Shown here one piece after another: positions 18,067 through 26,419 of a DNA stretch of 64,000 bases. Under the pieces are notes generated by a model. The model searched no databases and was not told the DNA's origin. It saw nothing but the letters and a program-made list of their open reading frames with translations. Origin of the DNA: UBA12077 sp963665525 (lineage in GTDB: Bacteria; Bacteroidota; Bacteroidia; Bacteroidales; UBA12077); contig OY762280.1 of assembly GCA_963665525.1 (NCBI GenBank), positions 1,860,001 to 1,924,000 of the forward strand. The letters run 5' to 3'. Position 1 is the first letter of the stretch. Every line of letters begins with the position of its first letter. The position numbers and the translations under genes are program-made.

Positions 18067-18322
18067 GTTTATAAGGTTTCGTTAATATTTTTTATACATA
18101 CTATTAATACTTGAGAAAGAGAAATAGCCCTTAATTCATTACTTATTTTTTTGGTAAGATCCTAATAATGTATTAGCAGCGCTCCTAATAAGTGGCTTTT
18201 TGATGTTAATTTTATTTTATGCAGAGCGAAAATTATTTTTTTGTAAATAATCATTAAGGGTAAGACTGATTTATTAGGTATTAATAAGTGTAATAAAATT
18301 TACTAACTAAAATTTAACGCTT
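18067..18322. promoter_or_regulatory. Divergent promoter region with repeated CTAATA/TAATAAGTG elements
   Basis: This 256-bp gap separates the second susC (minus) from the secreted binding protein (plus). It contains the dyad CTAATA-ATG-TATTAG (18162-18176), a further CTAATAAGTG at 18185, TTATTAGG at 18271 and TAATAAGTG at 18282. Spaced repeats of this kind could be operator half-sites for a regulator acting on both genes. Being AT-rich, some repetition is expected by chance. Confidence 0.35.
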
Positions 18323-20557
18323 ATGAAATCAAAGATTTTTACCCTAATTCTTATTTGCATGGCATTGTTTAGTTCAAATATCATGGCTCAACCAGAAATT
18401 AACACCTGGTATTTGGATGGTGATGAAGAAAATAATGCAGAATTTTACCAGGAAAAAAATTATGTAAATGAAGGAACCTATTCATTAAGAACTGACCTAA
18501 TTATTGGTGTTCCATATATTTATTCTGGTGAATTTGATGTAACTGCTGGATTTGCATATACTTTTTCTATTGATATATTAGATAACGTTGCAGCGCATTA
18601 CAAAATTTACTGTGAATTTTTAGATGCTTCTGATGGAGAAATCTATGGTGAAGCTCCTGTTGAAACCACAGATAATGCAGACTGGCAAACTATCACATGG
18701 TCAGCAACGGTCCCTTCTGAAGCAGTTAAAGCCTATGTATGGATTAAAATTTATGATGATGATGGATTCGAATCTCCTGCCAGTTTGTATTTAGATAATG
18801 CATCATTTATCATGGATGGTGGAAGTAACCTGATTCCAAATGGAAATTTTGAAGAATGGACAGCACCAGAAATCCCTGAAGGATCTGTTGTTGCTAACTG
18901 GACCGAATCTCTCTACACACCAACGTTAACTTCCACAATTGTACCTGAACAAACAAATGTTTCTGAGGGGCATACATCAGTAAAATATACATTTACTGAT
19001 AATACAACACCATATTTTATTAGTGATACTTTTGCAGTTGTTGCTGATGCTAACTTTACATTTGATTTTGATTTTTATGTTCCTGATGATAAGAGTGAAA
19101 TTACAACACGTATTTTCTTTTTTGATAATGCTGGAACTGAAATTGAAAAACTAACTTCTTCTGGTTTAACCAATAATCCAAGCTGGCAAACAATTACGCA
19201 AACTGGTACTGTACCTACTGGAGCAACTAAAGGATTTGTTGTTATAAGAATATTAGATGGAGCCGGATGGGATGGTTCAGCAACATTCTATGCAGATAAT
19301 GCCATCTATTCCGAAGGAGGAAGCACCATAAATAAAATTGTTAATGGTGGTTTTGAATATTGGATTGGAGAACCAGCAAGTGATGAAAAAGACATTTTAT
19401 CATTTAAATTTGCAGCACTTGACCCTGTTGTAACCGCAAGTTTAAATTATGCTGACTTTACGATTACAGCCGAAGTACCTTATGATACAGATGTAACTTC
19501 ATTAGTACCAACTATTGAAATTTCAGAAGGAGCCACAGTTTCTCCTGCCAGTGCTGTAGCACAAGATTTTACTTCTGCGGTTACTTATACTGTAACAGCT
19601 GAAGATGAAAGCACACAAGACTGGGTAGTTACTATTACAAAAGCTGCTGAAGGACAAACAGTGCTTTTCTTTGAAGATTTTGAAGACATTCAATTAATTC
19701 CTTCTGAATGGACTCTAATTAACAATGATGGTTATACACAAGCAGAAGGAGAAGAAAGATGGCAAGATAGCGCATGGGTTGTTACTACAACAGGTCGTGA
19801 TGAATTTATTGGTACTCAAGTAGCTATGGCATCTTCATACACAGATGATATGCCAAATGATGGTCGTGCTGATGACTGGATGATTTTGCCTACTATTACT
19901 ATTCAGGATAATTCTACACTTAGCTGGGAAGCTATGTCAACTACTACTTCAGGTAATTACCCTGATGATTACATGGTTGTAATTGCTCCTGCAATTAGTG
20001 GTGCAGATCCTACCATTGCATATTTCGAATCAGATGGTATTATATTAAAAGAAGTTGAACCTGAAAGCTGGTCGGCTGCAGTTAGTAACCCCGGCAATGG
20101 AAAAGCTTCTCATTCGGTTAATTTAAAAGATAAAGGCTATGCTGATCAGGATGTATGGATTGCATTTGTTTTAACAACGGACTTATATACTAATCCAACT
20201 AGCGGTGAACCTAACAGTAGCCCGGGAGGATCAAATTTAGTGGTTGATAATATTAAAGTTGTTAATGATGTAAGTAGCACAGGTATTGGTATAGTTAACA
20301 AAAATGATTTTGATGTAAATATTTATCCAAATCCAAGCAATGGAGCATTTAAGCTTGTATTAGAATCAGAAAATCAATCTGTTGCAAGTATTGAAATCAT
20401 CGATATGATAGGAAGAGTAATTTACTCACAACAATCAGAATTAAATAGTGGTAAAAACTACATAGATGTGAATGTTCATGATCTTAAAACAGGATTATAT
20501 TTAATAAGTACAGATATTAATAATAAAGTGAATGTATCGAAATTAATGGTTAAATAA
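18323..20557 (+). CDS. T9SS-secreted multidomain binding protein
   Basis: A 744-residue secreted protein. Signal peptide 1-22. There are two related jelly-roll domains resembling family 4/9 carbohydrate-binding modules (about 25-165 and 195-335; both contain DWQTITWSATVPSEA- or SWQTITQTGTVPTGA-like strands and end in LDNASF/ADNAIY). Then come a DUF5018-like beta-sandwich (~350-448, VTYTVTAEDESTQDWVVTIT) and a choice-of-anchor-J/cleaved-adhesin domain (~452-650, FFEDFEDIQLIPSEWTLIN). The protein ends in a type A T9SS sorting domain (~668-744, VNIYPNPSNGAFKL...GLYLIS). No catalytic residues were recognised. It probably binds the polymer or the cell surface. A strong terminator follows. Confidence 0.8.
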   Translation: MKSKIFTLILICMALFSSNIMAQPEINTWYLDGDEENNAEFYQEKNYVNEGTYSLRTDLIIGVPYIYSGEFDVTAGFAYTFSIDILDNVAAHYKIYCEFLDASDGEIYGEAPVETTDNADWQTITWSATVPSEAVKAYVWIKIYDDDGFESPASLYLDNASFIMDGGSNLIPNGNFEEWTAPEIPEGSVVANWTESLYTPTLTSTIVPEQTNVSEGHTSVKYTFTDNTTPYFISDTFAVVADANFTFDFDFYVPDDKSEITTRIFFFDNAGTEIEKLTSSGLTNNPSWQTITQTGTVPTGATKGFVVIRILDGAGWDGSATFYADNAIYSEGGSTINKIVNGGFEYWIGEPASDEKDILSFKFAALDPVVTASLNYADFTITAEVPYDTDVTSLVPTIEISEGATVSPASAVAQDFTSAVTYTVTAEDESTQDWVVTITKAAEGQTVLFFEDFEDIQLIPSEWTLINNDGYTQAEGEERWQDSAWVVTTTGRDEFIGTQVAMASSYTDDMPNDGRADDWMILPTITIQDNSTLSWEAMSTTTSGNYPDDYMVVIAPAISGADPTIAYFESDGIILKEVEPESWSAAVSNPGNGKASHSVNLKDKGYADQDVWIAFVLTTDLYTNPTSGEPNSSPGGSNLVVDNIKVVNDVSSTGIGIVNKNDFDVNIYPNPSNGAFKLVLESENQSVASIEIIDMIGRVIYSQQSELNSGKNYIDVNVHDLKTGLYLISTDINNKVNVSKLMVK

Positions 20558-20580
20558 ACCAACGAGATATGAAAATTAGA

Positions 20581-20610
20581 AAAGGCTGCCAATTATGGCA
20601 GCCTTTTTTA
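20581..20610 (+). terminator. Rho-independent terminator of the secreted binding protein
   Basis: Perfect 10-bp stem AAAGGCTGCC/GGCAGCCTTT with a 6-nt loop and a following T-run, 24 bp after the stop codon. Confidence 0.9.
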
Positions 20611-20621
20611 TAGTATATAGA

Positions 20622-20744
20622 GGGTGTCCCAAAAGTCCTAGAATGTCATTCTCTTGAAAAGGGAATCTATTAATCAGTTGGATTATATCAAATAAAAGAT
20701 CCCAATCAAGTTAAAGATGATAAATATTGACTTTTGGGACACCC
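20622..20744. repeat. MITE-like element with 16-bp terminal inverted repeats
   Basis: Perfect 16-bp arms GGGTGTCCCAAAAGTC (20622-20637) and its complement (20729-20744) enclose 91 bp. The ends look like insertion-sequence termini, but no transposase lies inside. The core contains a degenerate copy of the repeat at 27936-28001: it begins TGTCATTC, contains GGGAATCT and includes CCCAATCAAGTT. No clear target-site duplication is seen at the edges. Confidence 0.65.
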
Positions 20745-20888
20745 CCAAAGCATTACAGTGCTTATTGTTTATTAAGAATAAAAAATTAAATTATCAAACC
20801 ACACTTTAATTTGTGTTGAGAATTTCATATTTCAACATTAATATTTTCCTATGATCATGTCATTACATTTATTCTACACTTCGCTTTG

Positions 20889-20921
20889 ATTCTTTCCTAA
20901 GTTTTAAACTTTGGAAAGAAT
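20889..20921. repeat. 33-nt near-perfect palindrome
   Basis: ATTCTTTCCTAAGTTT and its complement (one mismatch in 16) are separated by a single T. It lies between convergent genes, well away from both stop codons, without a T-run that would make it a normal terminator. Confidence 0.5.
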
Positions 20922-21005
20922 TTTACCATGTATACAAAGTTATATACCACCTTTGTCTTCTTCTTGGTTCTTTTATTTGACAGATCTCATTGTTAATTAA
21001 CCAGA

Positions 21006-21034
21006 CAAAAAAAGGCCTGCATACTTGCAGGCCT
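21006..21034 (-). terminator. Rho-independent terminator of the second YfcC operon
   Basis: On the minus strand, perfect 9-bp arms AGGCCTGCA/TGCAGGCCT with a 4-nt loop are followed by seven T. It lies 28 bp past the stop codon. Confidence 0.9.
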
Positions 21035-21061
21035 CTAATGTATCTTACTTTAATAGTAAAA

Positions 21062-22465
21062 CTAATTATAAGAAAACATTAACGCTGGCGGAATTAATAA
21101 TATCAATACTGTAATTATAAATATTACGATTAAAGGATAAAGCCATTTTACCCATTTGTTATACGGAATTTTTGCAATGGAAAGTACTCCCATGGTAACA
21201 CCACTGGTTGGTATAATCATATTAAATATTCCATCGCCCATTTGAAAACACAAAACTGCTGTCTGTCTGGAAACACCCATTAAATCGCTTAAAGGAGCCA
21301 TTATAGGCATTGTAAGTGCCGCTTGTCCCGAACCTGAAGGAACAAAAAAGTTTAAGATCCCTTGAAAAATAAACATCAATTGAACTGAAATCACTTTATT
21401 TAAATTGTGAGTAACAGATATTAAAGAATGTAACATAGTCCCAATAATTTTTCCATCGGTTGCTATAATTAAAAGGCCTTTTGCTAAACCAATTACGATA
21501 CCGGCCATAACCATATCTTTTGCTCCAGAAATAAATGCTTTTACTGTATCTCCTGTTGATAGACGAAAAATTATTGCACTCATAATCCCTAAAGCTATAA
21601 ACAAAGCTGAAATCTCATTAATATACCAATTCCATTTATTGGAGCCGATAACAATTACTAGTAATGAAACAAGTAGTAAGATCAGGATTATTTTTCTTGT
21701 TAAAGTAAATGATAAATCAATATGTTTATTCTCATTGAGCTCCTCTTCACCTCTTGCTCTATCGATTTCATAAACTGGACTTTTTTCAGGATCTTTTTCA
21801 ATCTTCTTAGCATATCTTAAAACAAAAAATATGGCAATTAATGTTAAAACAACCCAAATTACGAGTCTGTATTCCCATCCACTAAACAATGGTATTTCTG
21901 CTATGCCTTGTGCAATACCAATGGTAAAAGGATTTGTTAATGCTCCTGCAAATCCAACACCTGCTGCCAAAAATGAAATAGATATACCAACAATAGAATC
22001 ATAGCCTAAAGCCAGTGCTAAAGGAATTGTTATCATAATAAAGACAAGAACTGATTCACTCATCCCAAATGTTGCACCACATAATGAGAATGTCACCATC
22101 ATTAAGATCAATATCCAGCGTTTAGAGTTTTGATGTTTTTTACTGTAATTGATCACATTATTTAATCCAGCATCTATGGCTCCTGTTTTGTTGAGAATTC
22201 CAAAAGATCCTCCTACTAAAAAGCAAAAACCAATTATCTGGGCAGCACTTATAAAACCTCTAATGGGTGCAGTTAAGAGTGCAAATATTCCTTGAGGAGC
22301 CGACTCTACTTCATGATAACTTCCCTGAACAACTATATCTCGACCATTATACTGATTGTATTCATATTCGCCTGCAGGAATTATCCAGGTAAGAATAATA
22401 AAAATGATCATAATAACCATAATGATGGTAATGGCATCTGGAAATTTCTTTTTCGTCATATCCAT
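21062..22465 (-). CDS. YfcC-family inner-membrane transporter (copy 2)
   Basis: A 467-residue polytopic protein of the same family as the product at 2317-3918. Shared signatures are FPDAITIIMVIMIIFIILTWIIPAGEY at the N-terminus (see residues 8-34), GFAGALTNPFTIGIAQGIAEIPLFSGWEYR in the middle (the copy-1 equivalent is nearly the same) and VPSGSGQAALTMPIMAPLSDLMGVSRQ near residue 370. It is about 65 residues shorter than copy 1, mainly between the early and late helix bundles. Its ATG immediately follows the stop codon of the T9SS-secreted cyanophycinase gene, so translation is likely coupled. Pairing of each YfcC with its own cyanophycinase supports transport of a cyanophycin breakdown product; direct evidence is lacking. 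Confidence 0.85.
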   Translation of the reverse strand: MDMTKKKFPDAITIIMVIMIIFIILTWIIPAGEYEYNQYNGRDIVVQGSYHEVESAPQGIFALLTAPIRGFISAAQIIGFCFLVGGSFGILNKTGAIDAGLNNVINYSKKHQNSKRWILILMMVTFSLCGATFGMSESVLVFIMITIPLALALGYDSIVGISISFLAAGVGFAGALTNPFTIGIAQGIAEIPLFSGWEYRLVIWVVLTLIAIFFVLRYAKKIEKDPEKSPVYEIDRARGEEELNENKHIDLSFTLTRKIILILLLVSLLVIVIGSNKWNWYINEISALFIALGIMSAIIFRLSTGDTVKAFISGAKDMVMAGIVIGLAKGLLIIATDGKIIGTMLHSLISVTHNLNKVISVQLMFIFQGILNFFVPSGSGQAALTMPIMAPLSDLMGVSRQTAVLCFQMGDGIFNMIIPTSGVTMGVLSIAKIPYNKWVKWLYPLIVIFIITVLILLIPPALMFSYN

Positions 22466-24457
22466 TTACTTAATAATGATCTTTTGAATAAAACGTTCAT
22501 CTTCCCAGTTCATAACTTCAAGCATATAAACTCCTTGTTGCAAATTCAGTTTCTCAATATCGATACTTGCTGTATTGCCAATATAATTCTCTCTGAATTT
22601 TAGATTTCCAAGAATATCATACAAACATACATACTGAATATCTTTTTCTGAATTAACAGATAAGTCAGTTAATACCGGATTCGGATAAACTTTTATAAAT
22701 GTCTTCTTTGGCATATCCCAAACAGAAGTTATTGTTGATTCATAATTCCCAAGTATATATTCCTCTTGATTTTTCAGGAATGAAAGATACATTTTATCAA
22801 ATCCACCTTTTTTATCAGGAGCACCTGTTCCACTGTAAGTCTGACTAACTAATTCACCTTTAGCACTATTTTGTGTTAAGATAATGGCAGGTGATGATCC
22901 TTTAATTTTTATTTTTACTTTATCTCCATCTCCCTCGTACACTATGTAATTCTCAACATTAAGCCATATTCCATGCTTTAATCTTTCTTTAACCATAGTG
23001 TAAGGAATACAAGCATTCGAAGCATGCCATAAATCTGTAACATCATCTCCTCTTTCATATGTTCTTGGAATAATTATAGTATTTTTTATTAAGTTCAATC
23101 CTTCGGAAATGGTTGAGTTAGCATCGGAACCTAAATAATTACCTATTATGTTTGCTCCACAGAATCTTGCATTATCACCTATAAAAGCCAAAACAAGTTT
23201 CCGATGGTTAAAGGCACTCATTAAAGAATCCCTTGCCACACCACTTGTATTCATAAAAGATGACATAAAATCATAAGCATTATTTCCAACAAAAATAAAT
23301 TTTGAAACGGCAGAAATTTCATGAGCTAATACATCATCATGATGTGTAGTGTAATCAGCCCTGTAAACTGTCACTTGTTCAGCTCCCAGATCAATTAGTT
23401 TATCTTTAAAATTATTAGCATTCGTTAAATCAGAACCGGTAAAAATAATGATAGGATCGCTTGTATTTCCGTCATTTAACAAGTCTTTCAATAAATCAAC
23501 ATTAGCATATCCCAACTTTTCAATGCCACTGGCATAAATTTTATGGGGCGAATCATGTATTATATCTTCTGAACTAATTGATGAGCCATATCCAGTAACA
23601 GAAAGACTATTTAAATCAATTGATTTTCCATGTATTAACTTTGCATACTCAAGAGAATCTACACTCACTTCCGGTCCACTGCCAAAAGTTGTTTCCTCTC
23701 TTAATCTAAATATGTTTATAGTACCTGCACCATAAGCAGTTGCTGTTCCATCTGCATTTATTGCCAAAGCCGACCTTTCATCAACACCAATACCTATCAC
23801 GTTCTCTCCATGATTTACTTTCCAGTTGGCCATAAAACTTACGAGTCTTCCCATTCGGCCTCTTTCGGTAAAATGAGAATCAAATATAAATCCAGGCATG
23901 AGTTGTAAAAAATCATTCTTAAGCGTAATGGAAATATCGTTATAATTTTTAATGGTAACATCGGAATATGCTGTATTATTCTGTGCATTATACATTACTC
24001 CTGAAAGAATTGCCAGTCCGGCTGAGGTTCCGCAAAGAACTCCACCATCATTATATTTCTGATGAATTAAATCTTCCATTAAGGTTCCTTTCCAGTCAGT
24101 ATAATAATAATACTGATCTCCTCCACGGAAATAGAATACATCATAATTGCTAATCTCATTCATCAAGGTTTCATTGTTTGCATCGGAAGCATTAACAATA
24201 AAACTCTTAACATCTAAGGCAGCACAATGAATTTTAAAATAATTCTCGAAATCACTACTTGTGGTAGTAGCATAATGCAATAAGGCAACCTTCTTATTTT
24301 CGCTCTGACTAACAGCCCAATTAAAGGCTTCATAATTCCATGAGGTTGTTGAAGAAATATTTTCTAATCCTCCGCCAATAATTAATAAATTTCCGTTTTG
24401 AGCATTTAAATAAACAGAAAATGGTAAACAGATAATAAATAGTAGATATTTTTTCAT
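22466..24457 (-). CDS. T9SS-secreted cyanophycinase-like protein with a degenerate second S51 domain
   Basis: A 663-residue protein. Signal peptide 1-20. An active-looking S51 domain spans ~22-260: FRGGDQ (110-115), CGTSAGL with Ser145, DSHFTERGRMGRL (193-205, His195 and three Arg), GVDERSA with Glu227. The cyanophycinase Gln of DQH is Ser194 here. Residues ~335-510 look like a second, decayed copy: FVGNNAYDF in place of the GGDQ strand, FIGDNARFCG in place of the nucleophile elbow (no Ser), and IPRTYERGDDVTDL matching FDSHFTERGRMGRL without the His. The C-terminus (~588-663, KVYPNPVLTDLSV...GVYMLEV) is a type A T9SS sorting domain, so the enzyme is exported or surface-attached. First gene of a two-gene operon with yfcC copy 2. 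Confidence 0.85.
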   Translation of the reverse strand: MKKYLLFIICLPFSVYLNAQNGNLLIIGGGLENISSTTSWNYEAFNWAVSQSENKKVALLHYATTTSSDFENYFKIHCAALDVKSFIVNASDANNETLMNEISNYDVFYFRGGDQYYYYTDWKGTLMEDLIHQKYNDGGVLCGTSAGLAILSGVMYNAQNNTAYSDVTIKNYNDISITLKNDFLQLMPGFIFDSHFTERGRMGRLVSFMANWKVNHGENVIGIGVDERSALAINADGTATAYGAGTINIFRLREETTFGSGPEVSVDSLEYAKLIHGKSIDLNSLSVTGYGSSISSEDIIHDSPHKIYASGIEKLGYANVDLLKDLLNDGNTSDPIIIFTGSDLTNANNFKDKLIDLGAEQVTVYRADYTTHHDDVLAHEISAVSKFIFVGNNAYDFMSSFMNTSGVARDSLMSAFNHRKLVLAFIGDNARFCGANIIGNYLGSDANSTISEGLNLIKNTIIIPRTYERGDDVTDLWHASNACIPYTMVKERLKHGIWLNVENYIVYEGDGDKVKIKIKGSSPAIILTQNSAKGELVSQTYSGTGAPDKKGGFDKMYLSFLKNQEEYILGNYESTITSVWDMPKKTFIKVYPNPVLTDLSVNSEKDIQYVCLYDILGNLKFRENYIGNTASIDIEKLNLQQGVYMLEVMNWEDERFIQKIIIK

Positions 24458-24565
24458 GTATAAATGTGAATTGTATTTATTATTTATACGCTAAAATCAT
24501 TTATACCCCTTATCCAATATTTCAATAAATGGAATATTTTAACAATCTACCATCCAATTTATTTT

Positions 24566-25327
24566 TTAGATCTCTAGTCGCAACCCGTCGTAGGCTAAAG
24601 AAACTCCTATTGGTAATTCTTCATTTACATCGTGGTGTAATCCCATTTGATGACTTATATGTGTAATATAGGCACGTTTTGGGCTTAATTCTTTGATGAG
24701 TTTTAATGATTCGTTTAATGAAAAGTGCGATATATGAGTTTTTTTTCGCAGTGCATTGATCACTAGATATTTCGTTCCGTGGAGCTTTTCCTTTTCTTCT
24801 TCGCTAATATAATTCGCGTCGGTAATATAGGAGAAATCTCCAATTCTAAATCCAAAAACAGGTAACTTATAATGATATACCTGTATAGGAGTAATTTTTA
24901 CTCCCTTAACTTCAAAGGATTCATTTTTTATATCATACATATTAATTTGCGGAGCACCTGGATATTTTTTTTCTTCGAACGAATAGAAAAATTCTGATTT
25001 TATCACTTCCTGAACCCGATCCTCTGCATAAATATCAACTGGTTTTTGATTCATAAAATTAAATGCCCGAACATCGTCTAATCCGGCAATATGGTCTCTA
25101 TGTTCATGAGTAATTAATATAGCATCAATATCCTGCACTTTTTCACGAAGCATCTGTTGTCTGAAATCCGGTCCTGCATCAATAACAATATTTACATCAT
25201 CCACTTCAACCAAAGCCGATGTTCTTAAACGTTTATCGTTAGGATCTGTTGATTGGCAAACATTACAATTACAGGCAATAACTGGCACTCCTTGAGATGT
25301 TCCTGTTCCTAGAATTTTAACTTTCAA
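24566..25327 (-). CDS. MBL-fold metallo-hydrolase, PhnP-like
   Basis: A 253-residue cytoplasmic protein starting with the family signature MKVKILGTGTSQGVPVIACNC. It has the three-cysteine cluster CNCNVC (20-25) of PhnP-like proteins, the metal motif THEHRDH (73-79), and a C-terminal AYITHISHQMGLHH block supplying further ligands. PhnP itself is a cyclic phosphodiesterase of phosphonate breakdown. No phn genes are nearby, so a general cyclic phosphodiesterase role is the safer reading. It starts 1 bp after the stop codon of the upstream transporter gene, so the two are co-transcribed. Confidence 0.82.
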   Translation of the reverse strand: MKVKILGTGTSQGVPVIACNCNVCQSTDPNDKRLRTSALVEVDDVNIVIDAGPDFRQQMLREKVQDIDAILITHEHRDHIAGLDDVRAFNFMNQKPVDIYAEDRVQEVIKSEFFYSFEEKKYPGAPQINMYDIKNESFEVKGVKITPIQVYHYKLPVFGFRIGDFSYITDANYISEEEKEKLHGTKYLVINALRKKTHISHFSLNESLKLIKELSPKRAYITHISHQMGLHHDVNEELPIGVSLAYDGLRLEI

Positions 25328-25328
25328 A

Positions 25329-26246
25329 TTAATGTTCCTTTTTTAGTTCTAATCGTATGGAAAGATATAACAAATATAATAAAACTATCACAGCTAATAC
25401 TGCAGAAGGTATTGCAGCTTCTTTTCCAAACAGTGTCATGGCTGTAACAACTGAAAATCCCGAACTTTTTATGGTCAGCAGTAATACCTGAGTTATATTA
25501 CGTTCGTAACTTACTCCGGCCTTTTTTGATATAAACTCAAATAAAGATCCTAATCCAAAAGTAGATAATAATAATACTGCAGAAACTAAGAATAATATTT
25601 CAGGATCGGAAAAAAATACTGATCGATTCATACCAACAGCAGTAAAAATTATAATAGCAAATCCCCAATCTACTACTTTACCTCTAATCTTTGCCACATA
25701 TTTAAATATTGGCTTATATAATAACAAACGGGATGCAATTAATGGTACTAAAACCAGCTTAATCATTAACAGAAATAATGACCAAGAACTAATGCTTGCA
25801 CCATCTGTAAATAATTGAATTAAAATTGGGGCAATTATAATTGAAGCCACAAACGCACCAAAAACTCCTAATATTGAATATTCAATATCGCCTTTTAAAA
25901 TTCCGGAGAAAGGAATTACTGCAACCCCAGGAGGTGCTGCCACAATAACTACAATACCTAAAAATAATTCTTTTGTAGGCATAATAAACCAAGCCAGCAC
26001 AAGCGCTACCATTCCAAACACAATATAATTTAACAAGGTACCAGCAGCCATTGGTTTAAATAATTTTCTTATAGGCAATAAGGATTTTGAGTCAATACCT
26101 GTTGTAGAAAATACCATCGTTAATGCCAATACATAAATGGTGTAATCTTTAGTGTAAATTGCAAAATCACCCAATGTCATTCCCATAATAACAGCAAAAA
26201 CAAGTATAAAATTTCGATTTAATATAATTCTTAAAAGAATATTCAT
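25329..26246 (-). CDS. SBF/BASS-like membrane transporter
   Basis: A 305-residue protein of roughly ten hydrophobic segments. The central VVIVAAPPGVAVIPFSGILKGD stretch (residues ~99-120) resembles the helix-break region of bile acid:sodium symporter (SBF) and related AEC-type carriers. The substrate cannot be read from sequence. It is upstream in a two-gene operon with the PhnP-like hydrolase. A perfect 16-bp inverted repeat lies 37 bp upstream of its start. Confidence 0.6.
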   Translation of the reverse strand: MNILLRIILNRNFILVFAVIMGMTLGDFAIYTKDYTIYVLALTMVFSTTGIDSKSLLPIRKLFKPMAAGTLLNYIVFGMVALVLAWFIMPTKELFLGIVVIVAAPPGVAVIPFSGILKGDIEYSILGVFGAFVASIIIAPILIQLFTDGASISSWSLFLLMIKLVLVPLIASRLLLYKPIFKYVAKIRGKVVDWGFAIIIFTAVGMNRSVFFSDPEILFLVSAVLLLSTFGLGSLFEFISKKAGVSYERNITQVLLLTIKSSGFSVVTAMTLFGKEAAIPSAVLAVIVLLYLLYLSIRLELKKEH

Positions 26247-26283
26247 TATTTATCAGTTAATGATCAATTATAGCAAATATAAA

Positions 26284-26318
26284 AGCTTATATTGAATTAA
26301 AATAATTCAATATAAGCT
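26284..26318. repeat. Perfect 16-bp inverted repeat in a divergent promoter region
   Basis: AGCTTATATTGAATTA, an AAA loop, and the exact complement. It lies between two divergent genes, so it is not at the end of any annotated transcript. It may be an operator, a leader hairpin of the minus-strand transporter mRNA, or a terminator of an unseen short transcript. Confidence 0.6.
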
Positions 26319-26419
26319 CATATATAATACAACTCAAAATACAGATTGTTCTTTTCGTTTGCTTGAATTTAGTATTCATTTTTCATAAATTTGATTATTA
26401 ACTAAATATAGGGGGAACT

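Larger units (their letters stand above)
20611..21005. other. Intergenic stretch between convergent genes holding two repeats
   Basis: About 400 bp without a credible gene lies between two converging transcription units. It contains a MITE-like element (20622-20744) and a long imperfect palindrome (20889-20921). The rest is AT-rich and shows no ORF longer than a dozen codons with a plausible start. Confidence 0.6.

Noticed and set aside
26284..26318. Inverted repeat as an ordinary terminator
   Set aside because: Both flanking genes are transcribed away from it, so no annotated transcript ends there.
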